Below, piece after piece: positions 36,734-46,066 of a stretch of 64,000 nt of DNA (its first letter is position 1; the number at the start of each line of letters is the position of its first letter). The notes beneath the pieces are model-generated. The model made no database searches, was not told the DNA's origin, and saw only the letters and a program-made list of their open reading frames with translations. The DNA is from CAZSDP01 sp964605665 (lineage in GTDB: Bacteria; Planctomycetota; UBA8108; UBA1146). The translations under genes were made by a program, and so were the position numbers. The DNA is taken from NCBI GenBank assembly GCA_964605665.1, contig CAZSDP010000011.1, positions 80,262 to 144,261 of the forward strand, read 5' to 3'.

Positions 36734-37645
36734 CTACTCTCGCCCCGGGGTCGAGTCAGAGGAATCGATGGCGTCTTTCGGAGAATCAACCTTCGAAGGA
36801 GCTTCTAACTTGAATTCTTTCGCGGCCCATTTCCGATCGAGCTTACCCTCGATGCGAATCTCATGAATGACGAAGCGCACGTCATTCCAGAGCAACCCGA
36901 CTCGCCCACCGGTCGGTGGTTTGCTCGGCTGGAACTCCTGAAAAGAACTCTCAAAGCTGAGGGTGAGCTTGCCATCCTCGTCGACTTCCAAGCTCTGGGT
37001 TCGAGGAGCAACTTTATCAACCCACTTACTCGGACTACGATTGTGTTCCTTCAGTTGCGCGCGGCCAAATTTCAGAGATTTCTTCGGACGTTTCTGAACG
37101 GGAATCACCCCATAGTCACTGGCCAAAAACTCTGTGGGGCTTGCGTGCACCAACATCAAAAAGTGGCTCTTCGATTCAACCCATTGGAACTGCATCTCGA
37201 CTTCGATTCGGACGACATCTTCAAAGTGAGGGTGCAAGAGAATGCCTCCACCGGTGTGAGACTGGAAGCAGTAGATACCGTCAGGCCCTTTTTTTCCCCG
37301 CACGAAGTTCTCGCGAAACTCGATATGGCTCGGATCTCCCCGACCAAAGTGCTCGTAGTCATTTCGAATTTCTTCTGGGTTGTCGTAGTGAATCTTCAAG
37401 ATCTCTCCGTCGTAGGAGAATTGACCATGGATGATCTCTGAGAGCTTTTGGCGGATCTGGTTGGTGAAAACCTCTTCGGGATCGATCTGCTGCTCCTCCT
37501 CTTCATCATCATCCAATGCCCGCATATCAATAGTGACGTCAGCTGCGTTCAGCTCCTGCCCTAGAGTCTCTGGAGGTGTGTTCGGTGCATCAGCGGCGGA
37601 AGATAAAAGGCTGAATGCAAAGAGTAGGCAAAGTAACGACATCGA
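36734..37645 (-). CDS. exported protein, DUF1080/LamG-like fold candidate
   Basis: A 303-residue protein with signal peptide MSLLCLLFAFSLLSSAADA, then an acidic linker (ALDDDEEEEQQIDPEE) and a beta-rich region with GKLTLSFESSFQEFQPS, VGLLWNDVRFVIHEIRIEG at the C terminus. The last strand pattern resembles concanavalin-like (DUF1080-type) domains, but I do not see a confident family. The start at ATG 37645 has AAAGGAG 7 bases upstream. It is immediately upstream of trkA on the same strand (11 bases) and may share its transcript. Confidence 0.75.
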   Translation of the reverse strand, partial: SMSLLCLLFAFSLLSSAADAPNTPPETLGQELNAADVTIDMRALDDDEEEEQQIDPEEVFTNQIRQKLSEIIHGQFSYDGEILKIHYDNPEEIRNDYEHFGRGDPSHIEFRENFVRGKKGPDGIYCFQSHTGGGILLHPHFEDVVRIEVEMQFQWVESKSHFLMLVHASPTEFLASDYGVIPVQKRPKKSLKFGRAQLKEHNRSPSKWVDKVAPRTQSLEVDEDGKLTLSFESSFQEFQPSKPPTGGRVGLLWNDVRFVIHEIRIEGKLDRKWAAKEFKLEAPSKVDSPKDAIDSSDSTPGRE

Positions 37646-37885
37646 ACGTCTCCTTTTCCGAGGGAGGAGCAACCGGCCGAGCCATGGAAGCCAAGACAGC
37701 TCCCTAGCCGGATCAGGGCGATTCTAGTCTGCGGCACCTGGATGTGGTCAAGAAAATCCCGTCATACCCCAGCCCTGGAGTTCCAAAATCTCCCGGAAGA
37801 CTCCAGAGCTAAGGATGACGGCGGGAATCGCCCGAGATATCCTGTTTCTCCAAAGAAGATCCCTGACCACTACCGGAGGTCGATT

Positions 37886-38959
37886 GTGAACCGATCGAGA
37901 TCAAAATTACGCTGGGACTTGTGGACAACTCGGGTGAGAAAATTCTGCCGACGAAAGCAGGGAGGCTCACAAGTCTCCGTGGCCGGCTCAATCCTCCTCT
38001 TAACACTCGTGCTGATCTCAACCGCGAATACACAGCCCCTCTATGGTCAACCGATCAATGGCGGCGGATTTGCCGCTCTGGTCAATGGCGAACCGATCAC
38101 GGTGTATGAACTCGAGAAGGCTCTCACCCGGCGTCTGATGATGCTTCGATCACGGTTTCCCGATGGCCTAGCAGACGAACTGATCACGCAGCAACGCAAG
38201 GAAGTTCTCGAGGAGTTGATCACTGAGAAGCTACTCCTGTCTCGTTGTGATCAGGAAAATCTCGAGATACGACCGGAAGCAATCGACCAGTGGATCCAAT
38301 CCCGAATCGACCAAATGCGCACTCAGGATGACTCGATCCGAGACATCGATGACTTCTTCGATCTATGGGAGTCCGACTTCGGAGAGAACGAAGAGCAAGC
38401 GAGACAGCAGATCCGAAATCGAATCCGCATCAGCGAACTACTCCGAGGGATCTACACCCAAGAGTACATCTCTCCGACGGAGCTTCGGGAGTACTACAAG
38501 AATCATCTAGAACTCTTCTCCACTGAGACGAAGTACCGGTTTCAGCAGATCTTGTTGACCCGCTCCGACCCAGATCTCAAGGAGAAGCTCAAAGCGATCC
38601 AGAGTGACGTGGAGAATGAGCGCGACTTTGCGGAAATGGTTGCCGAATACTCAGTCGGCCCTCGCTCGGACATCGGTGGACTGTGGGAGAGAACCGAAAA
38701 CCAGCTCAATTCCTGGCTTCCACCGATTCCCACCACCGTTCGGGGGTTAAAGGTCGGCGAGATCAGCGAGCCACTCCATTCTCTCGAGAGCACCCACGTG
38801 ATTCTCCTCGTCGAGCGCCAAGAGGGACGCCGCAAGGATTTCTCTGAGTGCCAGCAGGAGATTCGGAGTCGACTCCGCGCTGCCCGAGAGAGTATTCAAC
38901 AAGAGCAATTCGAGAAGACGCTGCGCGAAGACGCCGAAGTTCGCCGCTTTATCCGTTGA
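37886..38959 (+). CDS. exported parvulin-type peptidyl-prolyl isomerase (SurA/PrsA-like)
   Basis: A 357-residue periplasmic foldase. After a basic N terminus the signal anchor VAGSILLLTLVLISTANTQ leads into a SurA-N-like helical region (AALVNGEPITVYELEKAL; EVLEELITEKLLLSRCDQE), then a parvulin domain (YRFQQILLTRSDPDLKEKL, AEYSVGPRSDIGGLWERT, LKVGEISEPLHSLESTHVI). It helps fold exported or outer-membrane proteins. The start GTG 37886 has GGAGG 6 bases upstream; the frame is open to 37742 without signal features. Confidence 0.88.
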   Translation: MNRSRSKLRWDLWTTRVRKFCRRKQGGSQVSVAGSILLLTLVLISTANTQPLYGQPINGGGFAALVNGEPITVYELEKALTRRLMMLRSRFPDGLADELITQQRKEVLEELITEKLLLSRCDQENLEIRPEAIDQWIQSRIDQMRTQDDSIRDIDDFFDLWESDFGENEEQARQQIRNRIRISELLRGIYTQEYISPTELREYYKNHLELFSTETKYRFQQILLTRSDPDLKEKLKAIQSDVENERDFAEMVAEYSVGPRSDIGGLWERTENQLNSWLPPIPTTVRGLKVGEISEPLHSLESTHVILLVERQEGRRKDFSECQQEIRSRLRAARESIQQEQFEKTLREDAEVRRFIR

Positions 38960-39050
38960 GCGGCCTTGTATCCAATGATTGCAAAGGGACTCTTCTCGCT
39001 CTGCTTCAATCGTCTTCATCGTGAATAGGGAACAACTCGCGCAAAAATGA

Positions 39051-39086
39051 AACTGGCCGTCTTCCTTTGCAGAAAGACGGCCAGTT
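39051..39086. terminator. bidirectional terminator
   Basis: A perfect 13-bp stem AACTGGCCGTCTT / AAGACGGCCAGTT with a 10-base loop lies between the convergent parvulin and LolA-like genes. Confidence 0.8.
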
Positions 39087-39108
39087 GATTCAATGCTGTG
39101 AAACTACT

Positions 39109-39972
39109 CTAGCCGGCGCTGTCCCCTTCTTCTTTCGCTTTCTCCCGTTTGCGCCGTTGATCCACCAGCTTTCGAATCGTATCTGGCAAAGCGAATTGCG
39201 CTGCCTGAATCTCACCGTTGTGTTCGACTCGATCGATGCTCATCACCATCTTCTGGGGACCCTGCTCAATTTCGATCCGATGGGGAATCATGACTCCATC
39301 GATCTCCCGATAATCGAGCGTATCCATGGTCATGTTGATTTTTCCCACCATCGGAGCTTCGACTGTCGACTTCATCCGTTGAGAAAGATGGTTGTCCTTC
39401 CGAATAAACCAGGATTCCTTCTGGTCGGAGTTGGAAACCATATCGAGCTGCCAGCAACTCACTCCCTTGACGTCTACTTCGCCAACGAACTTCATGTCCT
39501 TGTAGTCTTCTTCAACCCGAAGCAGCGGGTGCAACTTGGAACTCCGGAAGTTCATCTCCTCCTCGACACCCTCGAGGAGACGGCCGCCTTGAATCGGGTC
39601 GTTACCCCAAGCAATCTCGCCAAGTCGCCCTTGTTCGAAGCTGCCCATTCCCTCTAGCGACATCGACTCCCGGTACATACCAGAACCGGCGTTCCAGCTG
39701 GTGAACTTCGCGGTCATCCCCATGCCAACCATCTCTAGCTGGCCGTAGAGCACTCGACTCGCGATGTTGGAATAAGCTTTGGTGCCACCCTCTGCCTCAA
39801 TCATCCACTGAATGAGTTGAAGTGGGTTCTCTGGAGTCTTCGCTTCTTGACTCGCCGAATCTCCACCAGCTGCAGCGCCCTCTTGCGCCCAAACGGAAGT
39901 CGTAGACAAAGCTGCAATCATCACTGCCACGAGGATGGAGAATCCTCCTCGCATCAGAACGCTTCGGTACAT
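39109..39972 (-). CDS. exported LolA/outer-membrane lipoprotein-sorting-like protein
   Basis: A 287-residue exported protein: signal peptide ending at TTSVWAQ, a Gly/Ala/Ser linker, then an alpha-beta region QLIQWMIEAEGGTKAYSNI, MGMTAKFTSWNAGSGMYRE, and VSCWQLDMVSNSDQKESW, IDGVMIPHRIEIEQGPQKM. This order of strands resembles the LolA/LolB-like or DUF620-type superfamily used for lipid or lipoprotein binding in the periplasm. Family call is tentative. Start ATG 39972 lies 7 bases after AAAGGA; an ATG six bases upstream is too close to that site. Confidence 0.75.
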   Translation of the reverse strand: MYRSVLMRGGFSILVAVMIAALSTTSVWAQEGAAAGGDSASQEAKTPENPLQLIQWMIEAEGGTKAYSNIASRVLYGQLEMVGMGMTAKFTSWNAGSGMYRESMSLEGMGSFEQGRLGEIAWGNDPIQGGRLLEGVEEEMNFRSSKLHPLLRVEEDYKDMKFVGEVDVKGVSCWQLDMVSNSDQKESWFIRKDNHLSQRMKSTVEAPMVGKINMTMDTLDYREIDGVMIPHRIEIEQGPQKMVMSIDRVEHNGEIQAAQFALPDTIRKLVDQRRKREKAKEEGDSAG

Positions 39973-40071
39973 TTTCATGTCCTTTCCGAGGTCACCAACA
40001 ACTGGTGGCAAGTCGTATTTCATCGAAGGATATACACTGTCATGCAAGAAACGAAACGGTTTCAGCGTCTA

Positions 40072-41658
40072 TCAGGTTTGTTGAAGTATCCACTCACTCG
40101 CTTGCTCGTATTCAGGATCGATCCCCTCAAGGAGCTTCTCCCGACTGGACACCACCTCAACATCAGGCGCAACACCCACACCTTCCAGAACTTCTCCGCC
40201 AACCGAGATGTAATTTGCAATGGCGTACTGGAATCCATCGCCATTTGGCAGGCGCTCAAAGGTCGAAGGGAGAGCTGCACCGGCGGTACGAGTTCCAAAG
40301 AGCCGGGCGCGGCCTAGATCGCGCAAGCCACCCGCCATGATCTCAGATGTCGAAGCAGAGCCACCGTCGATCAGAATCGCCAACGGACCCTTGAAGGAAG
40401 AAGGTTGCGGATAGATGCCAAACTTCAGCTCACCATCCCGCATGTACATCGTCCCAAGACTCTGTCCAGACTGATCGGTGAAGAGTCCGGCAAGTCCATT
40501 GGCCATGAAACCGATGCCTCCAGGATTGCCACGCAAGTCGAAGACAAATCCTGCTGCATCCAAGTTCTCTTCTACGAACTTCGAGAGGGCCGCTCGAACC
40601 TTGACCGGTTCAAAAAAGGAGCTGAGACGAACGTAGCCAATTTCACCTCGTCGCTCGAGAGTCCAATCGAGCACCATTTGCGGCATGTGCCCAAAGCTGA
40701 ACGGGGTACCCACTGGCTCTCCGAGAGTCAGAGTCAACTCTCTCGATTGGTCACTCTTATCCAAGAAAGTGAGGTCGACGTCATCTCCTGGGTCCCCACT
40801 CAAACGTGACATCACAACCAACCGAAGCATCAGTTCGAGTTCGCCACCCTCTCGATTCATTTCTCGAAAGCGCTCAATCGTTCGATTCAGCGACCTTCCG
40901 TCCACCTCGGTAAGAACCCAGCCCATTTGAACACCCGCACGGGTCGCTGCAGAGTTGGGAACCACTCGACGAACAACCGCCTGGTCACCGATCAACACCA
41001 GATCGAACCCCGGCTCACCGAGTCCATCCGCGTTTCGCTCTTTTCGTTTCGACTCAGGTTCTGAATCGCCATTTTCGACACTCAGGTCGCTGGAATTGGC
41101 ATCACCGGGAGCTTCTGACTCGGAAGACACCGCGTCGGAAACCTCGATCTCTGAGTCTTCAACCTCTTCACCGGACAGCTCTGAGTAGACCTCATTAGGA
41201 ATGATGGCAAAGTGTGACTTTCCGAGTGCCATCACCAACTCGCTCATCGCCTCACGTGCATCGGACGCGGTTTTGGCGTTTTCGACGCGAGGACGCAGCT
41301 CATTGCGCAGTCCTTCCCAGTCGAGGCCGCCCATGTCAGGATCCCAGTAATTCTCGTGAATCTTGCTCCAAACGACGTCGAAGGATTCGAGATGGAGCTC
41401 TCGCTCTCTCTCCGACATCGTGACGGGGGGTTCATTCTCCTCTGCTACTGCCTGAGGCGATGGAGACGGCACCGTGCCGCCTTCCGATTCAACCTTTAGG
41501 GGTCCTCCTCCAGAGCACCCAGCGACTCCGAAGAGCGCCAGCAACAACAACAGCAAGGGAACCGGTGACTCTGAAAGTGAGTCACTTCGATGGGAGTTTG
41601 CAGAAAGAGTCCCCCGCTTCTGGGCAATCGCGAAGGGAACGTTTTGTTTCTCGGCCAA
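40072..41658 (-). CDS. S41 family peptidase (tail-specific/tricorn-core type) lipoprotein
   Basis: About 528 residues. A long N terminus ends in a hydrophobic stretch and lipobox (LFGVAGC), so it is probably a lipoprotein. A helical domain follows (VVWSKIHENYWDPDMGGLDW), then a PDZ domain (DQAVVRRVVPNSAATRAGVQ) and the S41 catalytic core: VFDLRGNPGG, ILIDGGSASTSEIMAGG with the nucleophilic Ser, and FGTRTAGAAL. The Lys that pairs with Ser in CtpA/Prc is not at its usual place (GTRT instead of GEKT), which points to the S41B subtype. The start TTG 41658 follows GGAAAGGA by 7 bases; the frame is open to 41787. An acidic low-complexity insert (about 140-180) splits the N-terminal part. Confidence 0.87.
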   Translation of the reverse strand: MAEKQNVPFAIAQKRGTLSANSHRSDSLSESPVPLLLLLLALFGVAGCSGGGPLKVESEGGTVPSPSPQAVAEENEPPVTMSERERELHLESFDVVWSKIHENYWDPDMGGLDWEGLRNELRPRVENAKTASDAREAMSELVMALGKSHFAIIPNEVYSELSGEEVEDSEIEVSDAVSSESEAPGDANSSDLSVENGDSEPESKRKERNADGLGEPGFDLVLIGDQAVVRRVVPNSAATRAGVQMGWVLTEVDGRSLNRTIERFREMNREGGELELMLRLVVMSRLSGDPGDDVDLTFLDKSDQSRELTLTLGEPVGTPFSFGHMPQMVLDWTLERRGEIGYVRLSSFFEPVKVRAALSKFVEENLDAAGFVFDLRGNPGGIGFMANGLAGLFTDQSGQSLGTMYMRDGELKFGIYPQPSSFKGPLAILIDGGSASTSEIMAGGLRDLGRARLFGTRTAGAALPSTFERLPNGDGFQYAIANYISVGGEVLEGVGVAPDVEVVSSREKLLEGIDPEYEQASEWILQQT

Positions 41659-41982
41659 AGAAAAATCCTTTCCCACATTCCGTGGGCTTTCGATTATGCA
41701 GAAATCAGTCCATATCCTCGGCAGTGAGTCTCTTCCAGCTGGAAGCGGGGACTCCTCACAATCGTAGAACCGGCGGGACCTCTCCAAAATGCGATGGCTG
41801 ACTCTAGATGGCCGCGCATCCTACGCGGACCGCTTCTACTCGGCAACGAGCTGCTCCGATCCAAATCGAGCGAATCCCTGCAGAGGATTGAGACTGGGGT
41901 AGGGAGAAGCGAGTATGCTGTCGGGAATAAACCGGTTCCATCACCTCAATCACTGCGAAATCGCCTGGAGAGAAGGCAGCGA

Positions 41983-42804
41983 GTGGTCAGCAGCCCGTCA
42001 CAATCCAACGGAGTCACGGTCGAGGTGTGTGTCACCGATCTCTCCGGGGCAATCACCGCTGAAGCAGCCGGAGCGCACCGCCTAGAACTTTGTAGTGGCC
42101 TACCCCTTGGTGGCCTCACTCCAGGAATCGGAACCCTCGAGTCGGTGCTCGCTCAATGCGAAATTCCGGTGATCGTGCTGATTCGCCCTCGTGAAGGCGG
42201 TTTCCGGTACCATGAAAACGAAGTTCGGGTGGTTGAAGCTGAACTGCGCGCCATCGCTCGACACCATCCTTCGGTCGCAGGATTTGCCTTGGGGGCACTG
42301 ACCACCGACGGTGACCTGGACCAACCGGTTCTCAGACGCTGGTTAGAAACTGCGAAGAGTGCGGAAGATCATTTCGAGCTCTGCTTGCATCGAGCCTTCG
42401 ACCACGTCCGCGACGCGAAGGAGAGCTTGCACCAGGCGATCGACCTCGGATTCGATCGGATCCTCACCTCCGGACTTGCCCCCAACGCTCCGGATGGTAT
42501 GAAGCAAATCGCTGCGCTCGTCGCCGAGGCTGCGGGGCAGATCGAAGTGATGCCAGGGGGCGGAATCGATGCCGAGCAAGGACTTCAGCTCGTGGCGCAA
42601 ACTGGCGTTCGGAGCCTTCACCTTTCCGGAGCTCGATGGACTTCTTCTGGCATGCAGTTCCAGAGGAGTGGCATCGCTCTCGGATCGGGATCGGCTCCCG
42701 ACGAAACACGCCACCTTCAAACAGACGGAACTCGCATCGAAGCTCTGCTCGATGCCCTGAGTGCGAGTTCCCGGGGCACTCCCGGGGAAACTGAGGAGAA
42801 ATGA
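41983..42804 (+). CDS. cutC: CutC family protein (copper homeostasis)
   Basis: A 273-residue TIM-barrel protein: VEVCVTDLSGAITAEAAGA, HRLELCSGLPLGGLTPGIG, VLIRPREGGFRY, ELCLHRAFDHVRDAKESL, FDRILTSGLAPNA and IEVMPGGGID are all CutC signatures. A role in copper tolerance is reported for the family but the reaction is unsettled. The start GTG 41983 follows AGAAGG by 6 bases and is a few residues longer than the typical N terminus; the frame is open to 41794. The stop overlaps the next gene as ATGA. Confidence 0.92.
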   Translation: MVSSPSQSNGVTVEVCVTDLSGAITAEAAGAHRLELCSGLPLGGLTPGIGTLESVLAQCEIPVIVLIRPREGGFRYHENEVRVVEAELRAIARHHPSVAGFALGALTTDGDLDQPVLRRWLETAKSAEDHFELCLHRAFDHVRDAKESLHQAIDLGFDRILTSGLAPNAPDGMKQIAALVAEAAGQIEVMPGGGIDAEQGLQLVAQTGVRSLHLSGARWTSSGMQFQRSGIALGSGSAPDETRHLQTDGTRIEALLDALSASSRGTPGETEEK

Positions 42805-44006
42805 ACGAAGAGCCGATCGAAGAAGCGGTCAAACTCGAGCCTGACACCCTCGCGGTGACGATTGGGAACTACACCCATCACGCGTGGAAGCTGGTCTGGG
42901 AGAAGACCCACCTCACCTACACGATTTTCGATGCGGAATACGAACCTCGCGTGGAAGAGAAGATCGTGCCTGAGGAGGCGGCCTGGGATCGGTTCTGGAT
43001 GATCCTCGACCAAGTGGACGCCTGGAATTGGGATCCGTACTACTTCGCCAATGTTGACGAAGGGGAAGCCACCCTTTGGACGATCGAAGTCTTGCTCAAA
43101 GATGGAAGACATCTCGATACGGGTGGCTCGAGTAGCTTCCCCGGTATCGCTGAAGCGCACGCTCGAGAGGCTGCTTCTCGACGAGGGGGCCGTCGGCGAG
43201 GGGGGCGGGGAGGTCCTGGGCGAGGACCTGACCCGCAGACGTCAGGTCCGGAAGACGCACCGAAAAACGCTCCAGGAAGTGACCTTCCGTTCGATGAGTT
43301 TCTCAACGCGGTTCGGGCGTTGATTGGCGGACGAGAGTTCTTCCCGATCGATCCGTCCGAGATACAGGGGAAAATCCCACAAGAGGAGATCGATCGACTC
43401 GTCCCCCCCCCACCGCGACCAAAGTCAGACTCGAGGAGACGGTCGGGAGATCGCTCGAAGCCAGAGTCCGGGCCTCGTGGCGGCCCCACTCGAAGAGGGA
43501 GGGGGCGGCCAAGTGCGTCTTCCCGCACTCGAACTTCGAGCGAAGGATCACGAGAGCGCGAAGGTAGCCGCCGGTCGGCACCAGCCGATGGCTCACGAGC
43601 CCCCCGAGACGAATCGACCCGGAGAACTCGCGGTCGCCGCCGCCGGCAGCGTTCCAAACCTGGCGAAGGAAGAGCATCCGCTGCCCATGAACATGCCTCC
43701 GCAGAACAGCCTGAGGGCAGCCGATCTGGACCGAGATCGCCAGAGAGCGAAAAGCGAACTCCCGCTCGACCTGAAGAGGGTCAAAGACGCGGTCGAAGAG
43801 GGAGGCGAGGAAGACGCCGCCCGACCCCACAGTCAGAGGGAGCAAGTCCTCGGAGTAGTTCACCTGGAGGCGAAGGTCGCGCTCCTACTGATCGTCAGCG
43901 TTCTAGTAGTGGAGAAAGTGGCGACCAGCCGAGTCGCCGGCGCCGACGTGGTCGACGTGGCGGGCGTCGCCGAGGTGGTCAGTCACAGCCGAAGAGCGAC
44001 TCCTAG
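42801..44006 (+). CDS. unknown protein with a long Arg/Gly/Ser-rich disordered tail
   Basis: A 401-residue protein translationally coupled to cutC (ATGA overlap). Residues about 1-120 form a compact-looking domain with many aromatics (NYTHHAWKLVWEKTHLTY, DQVDAWNWDPYYFANVDE, LDTGGSSSFPG) that I cannot assign. Residues about 125-145 are RG-rich (RRGGRRRGGRGGPGRG), a short helical piece follows (PFDEFLNAVRALIGG), and about 210-401 is low-complexity Arg/Ser/Gly/Pro sequence with several RGRRGRR blocks. Such RGG-like tails bind RNA or other polyanions in known proteins; that function here is inference. The tail is strongly basic. Overlapping frames are shadows. Confidence 0.75.
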   Translation: MNEEPIEEAVKLEPDTLAVTIGNYTHHAWKLVWEKTHLTYTIFDAEYEPRVEEKIVPEEAAWDRFWMILDQVDAWNWDPYYFANVDEGEATLWTIEVLLKDGRHLDTGGSSSFPGIAEAHAREAASRRGGRRRGGRGGPGRGPDPQTSGPEDAPKNAPGSDLPFDEFLNAVRALIGGREFFPIDPSEIQGKIPQEEIDRLVPPPPRPKSDSRRRSGDRSKPESGPRGGPTRRGRGRPSASSRTRTSSEGSREREGSRRSAPADGSRAPRDESTRRTRGRRRRQRSKPGEGRASAAHEHASAEQPEGSRSGPRSPESEKRTPARPEEGQRRGRRGRRGRRRPTPQSEGASPRSSSPGGEGRAPTDRQRSSSGESGDQPSRRRRRGRRGGRRRGGQSQPKSDS

Positions 44007-44032
44007 CGATTGACCCAATTTGAACATCAGAA

Positions 44033-44075
44033 AAATCGCGAGCTGACTTTCAGAAGTCAGCTCGCGATTTGTTTT
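44033..44075 (+). terminator. rho-independent terminator of the cutC operon
   Basis: A perfect 15-bp stem AAATCGCGAGCTGAC / GTCAGCTCGCGATTT, 8-base loop, then GTTTT. It lies 27 bases after the stop of the Arg-rich protein. Confidence 0.92.
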
Positions 44076-44175
44076 GTCAGCGGTCCTTTTGATCCCCCCT
44101 CACCGAGGAGGGACCGAAGGCGTTGCAGTTCCTAGGAGAGTCCTAGGAAGCATTGGCCTTCGGGTACTTGACCCG

Positions 44176-44736
44176 TCAGCCATACGGCTTCGTCTTCGGG
44201 GTGCTGATCTTCTTTCCTGCGAGCAGCTCATCGAGCGCTTGCCGGATGTAACTGACGGAGTCTGGCTTGCGCATACTCCGGTCGTTGTCGATGGCACCCT
44301 GATACACCAATTTACCTCTATGGACGATGAACATGTGAGGAGTATTGGTCGCTCCATAGGAACGTCCGACTGAACCGTCGGGGTCCATGAGCACTGGGTA
44401 GTTGATCTTGTGCTCTTTCATGAAGGCTGCCATCTGGGCGGTGTCGGTCTTGCGACTGGTGCAGATCCCGATGACGACCACGTCTTTATCTCGGTAGTCT
44501 TCGGAGATACTGTTCAGCGTTTTCTTTGCAGCATGTCGCACGATGTAGGGGCAACCAGGTTCGGTCCACTCGATCACCAAGGTCTTATCCTTGAAATCAT
44601 CAAGCTTATGAACCTTGCCGTTCGTATCCTTCAGCGAAAAAGCTGGAGCAGCCTTCTCATCGCCCTTCTCGTCATTCGCCGAAACTGCCATCGCAGGCAG
44701 GGCGATCACAAGGGCCAGTACAAGCCAGCGACGCAT
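44176..44736 (-). CDS. exported redoxin/AhpC-TSA-like thioredoxin-fold protein
   Basis: A 186-residue protein with signal peptide (MRRWLVLALVIALPAMAVSA) and a peroxiredoxin-like thioredoxin fold: FSLKDTNGKVHKLDDFKDKT, VIEWTEPGCPYIVRHAAKK, VVVIGICTSRK, YPVLMDPDGSVGRSYGATN and HMFIVHRGKLVYQGAIDN. A single Cys in the EPGCPY motif is the presumed redox centre; a CxxC is absent. This type is common in exported form among Planctomycetota and relatives. ATG 44736 follows AAGGAAG by 5 bases; the frame opens at 44781. Confidence 0.88.
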   Translation of the reverse strand: MRRWLVLALVIALPAMAVSANDEKGDEKAAPAFSLKDTNGKVHKLDDFKDKTLVIEWTEPGCPYIVRHAAKKTLNSISEDYRDKDVVVIGICTSRKTDTAQMAAFMKEHKINYPVLMDPDGSVGRSYGATNTPHMFIVHRGKLVYQGAIDNDRSMRKPDSVSYIRQALDELLAGKKISTPKTKPYG

Positions 44737-44828
44737 GCTCACTTCCTTTCTTTGCGAGAGAACTCTTGCCACTCGAGGCAAACTGAATCGGTCACTTATT
44801 GTCTGTCGAACTGTGTTTGAAACTCCAA

Positions 44829-45839
44829 TTACGGTGAGGAATTCTCAGGAATTCGGCTCTTTGCCGAATCAGGGCGCTTTTCAGGGACACGATGGACCAC
44901 TCGAAATGCGTGGACCGCAGGCGCCCCTTTGACCTCGAGAACTGGGAGCTGGGTCGGGACTCGCTTCTTCACCTTGCGATCAGCCGCAGGCCAAACGATG
45001 AGCGTTCCCAGGCTCTCCGGTCGAAACTCCTCCTCATAGACCTCCAACACAAAGGTGAACACCGATCGGCGTCCTTCGGTCGTGATCTTTCCTTCGTCGA
45101 GAGCGCCACCGGGAAAATCGAAGGGGTAAGCCTCGATTGTTCCCGCTGGAGGGGGATCGATCGAATCAGGCCACTCCACCGCAATAGTCCAAGTGGCTCG
45201 TTTCTCCCCTTCGGAAAGGCGTTCTCGCACCGAAATCGGCAATTGACCTGATGAAGAGGGTACTCGAGCACGCCACTCATGGAAGAGGGGTGCCTCCTTC
45301 GAGGCTTGGATCGAATCGGAGGCGCGGGGCAATTTCAGCTGGGGGCTTCCTTCACCGATCAAGCAGATCTCTTTGCACACGAGCCAGTTGGCATCGACCG
45401 CGAGGGTCACGGAGGAGTCAACGGCATCCGCGGGAACGGTAATCTCGCTCTGAAGGAGTACCTCTTGATCATAACCATATGCAGTTAAAGGACCTGGGAG
45501 CACGTAGCGCCTGGGCACCGGCCACTCGATCGGTCCGGCAGTCCACCCTGGCGGGAGTTTCCACTTCAAGGTTGTTCCCACTCCACCTTCGCGGGCACTG
45601 TGCCAGTAGATATGCCAGTGCTCGACCATCGTGAACTTCACGCCGAGTCGAAAGGTCGATCCAGGTAGAAATGAGGTGACATCGGCAATCAGTTCGATCT
45701 TTGCAGGTTCATCGGGAATCTCATCGTCAGCATGAGCGAGGGAGAAACTGGAACCGAGGAGAATGAGGAAGCCCAAGCTTAAGGGGACCATGCAAAGGAG
45801 ACCGGTCGATCGATCGTTGGCGCAGAATAAGCGAATCAC
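44829..45839 (-). CDS. stand-alone DsbD N-terminal-like periplasmic domain protein
   Basis: A 336-residue exported protein. After a signal segment (LSLGFLILLGSSFSLAHA) comes a DsbD alpha-like immunoglobulin fold: FRLGVKFTMVEHWHIYWHS, GPIEWPVPRRYVLPGPLTAYGY and the redox-site stretch ANWLVCKEICLIGEG, where the two Cys are separated by three residues. The transmembrane and thioredoxin parts of full DsbD are missing. It may accept electrons from another membrane carrier or act only as a scaffold. The start is taken as GTG 45839, 9 bases after GGAGGG. It lies between DUF1573 and redoxin genes on the same strand. Confidence 0.85.
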   Translation of the reverse strand: MIRLFCANDRSTGLLCMVPLSLGFLILLGSSFSLAHADDEIPDEPAKIELIADVTSFLPGSTFRLGVKFTMVEHWHIYWHSAREGGVGTTLKWKLPPGWTAGPIEWPVPRRYVLPGPLTAYGYDQEVLLQSEITVPADAVDSSVTLAVDANWLVCKEICLIGEGSPQLKLPRASDSIQASKEAPLFHEWRARVPSSSGQLPISVRERLSEGEKRATWTIAVEWPDSIDPPPAGTIEAYPFDFPGGALDEGKITTEGRRSVFTFVLEVYEEEFRPESLGTLIVWPAADRKVKKRVPTQLPVLEVKGAPAVHAFRVVHRVPEKRPDSAKSRIPENSSP

Positions 45840-46066
45840 CGTCCTCACCCCTCCTACCCGATGGATCTGCTCGCCACCCAACGGGACTTCGCTCCGGGAC
45901 GCTCCCTGGATCGAAGGAAATCAAATATCCCCGAAATCATTGCTAAATATAGACTTAAAGAGGAAGGCCCTCTTGATATCACGACACCTTCGAAACCGCG
46001 AGGCCTCCATCTAGCCGGAACGCCCTGCCGTCGCCAAGGGAGATTTGACGAAGATCAGCTTCACCC

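Noticed and set aside
43324..44013. A 229-codon plus-strand frame overlapping the Arg-rich protein.
   Set aside because: It is a +1-frame shadow of a low-complexity Arg/Gly region, where long open frames are expected.
44176..44736. A possible second selenoprotein (redoxin).
   Set aside because: The redox position in EPGCPY is an ordinary Cys codon and the frame contains no internal TGA.
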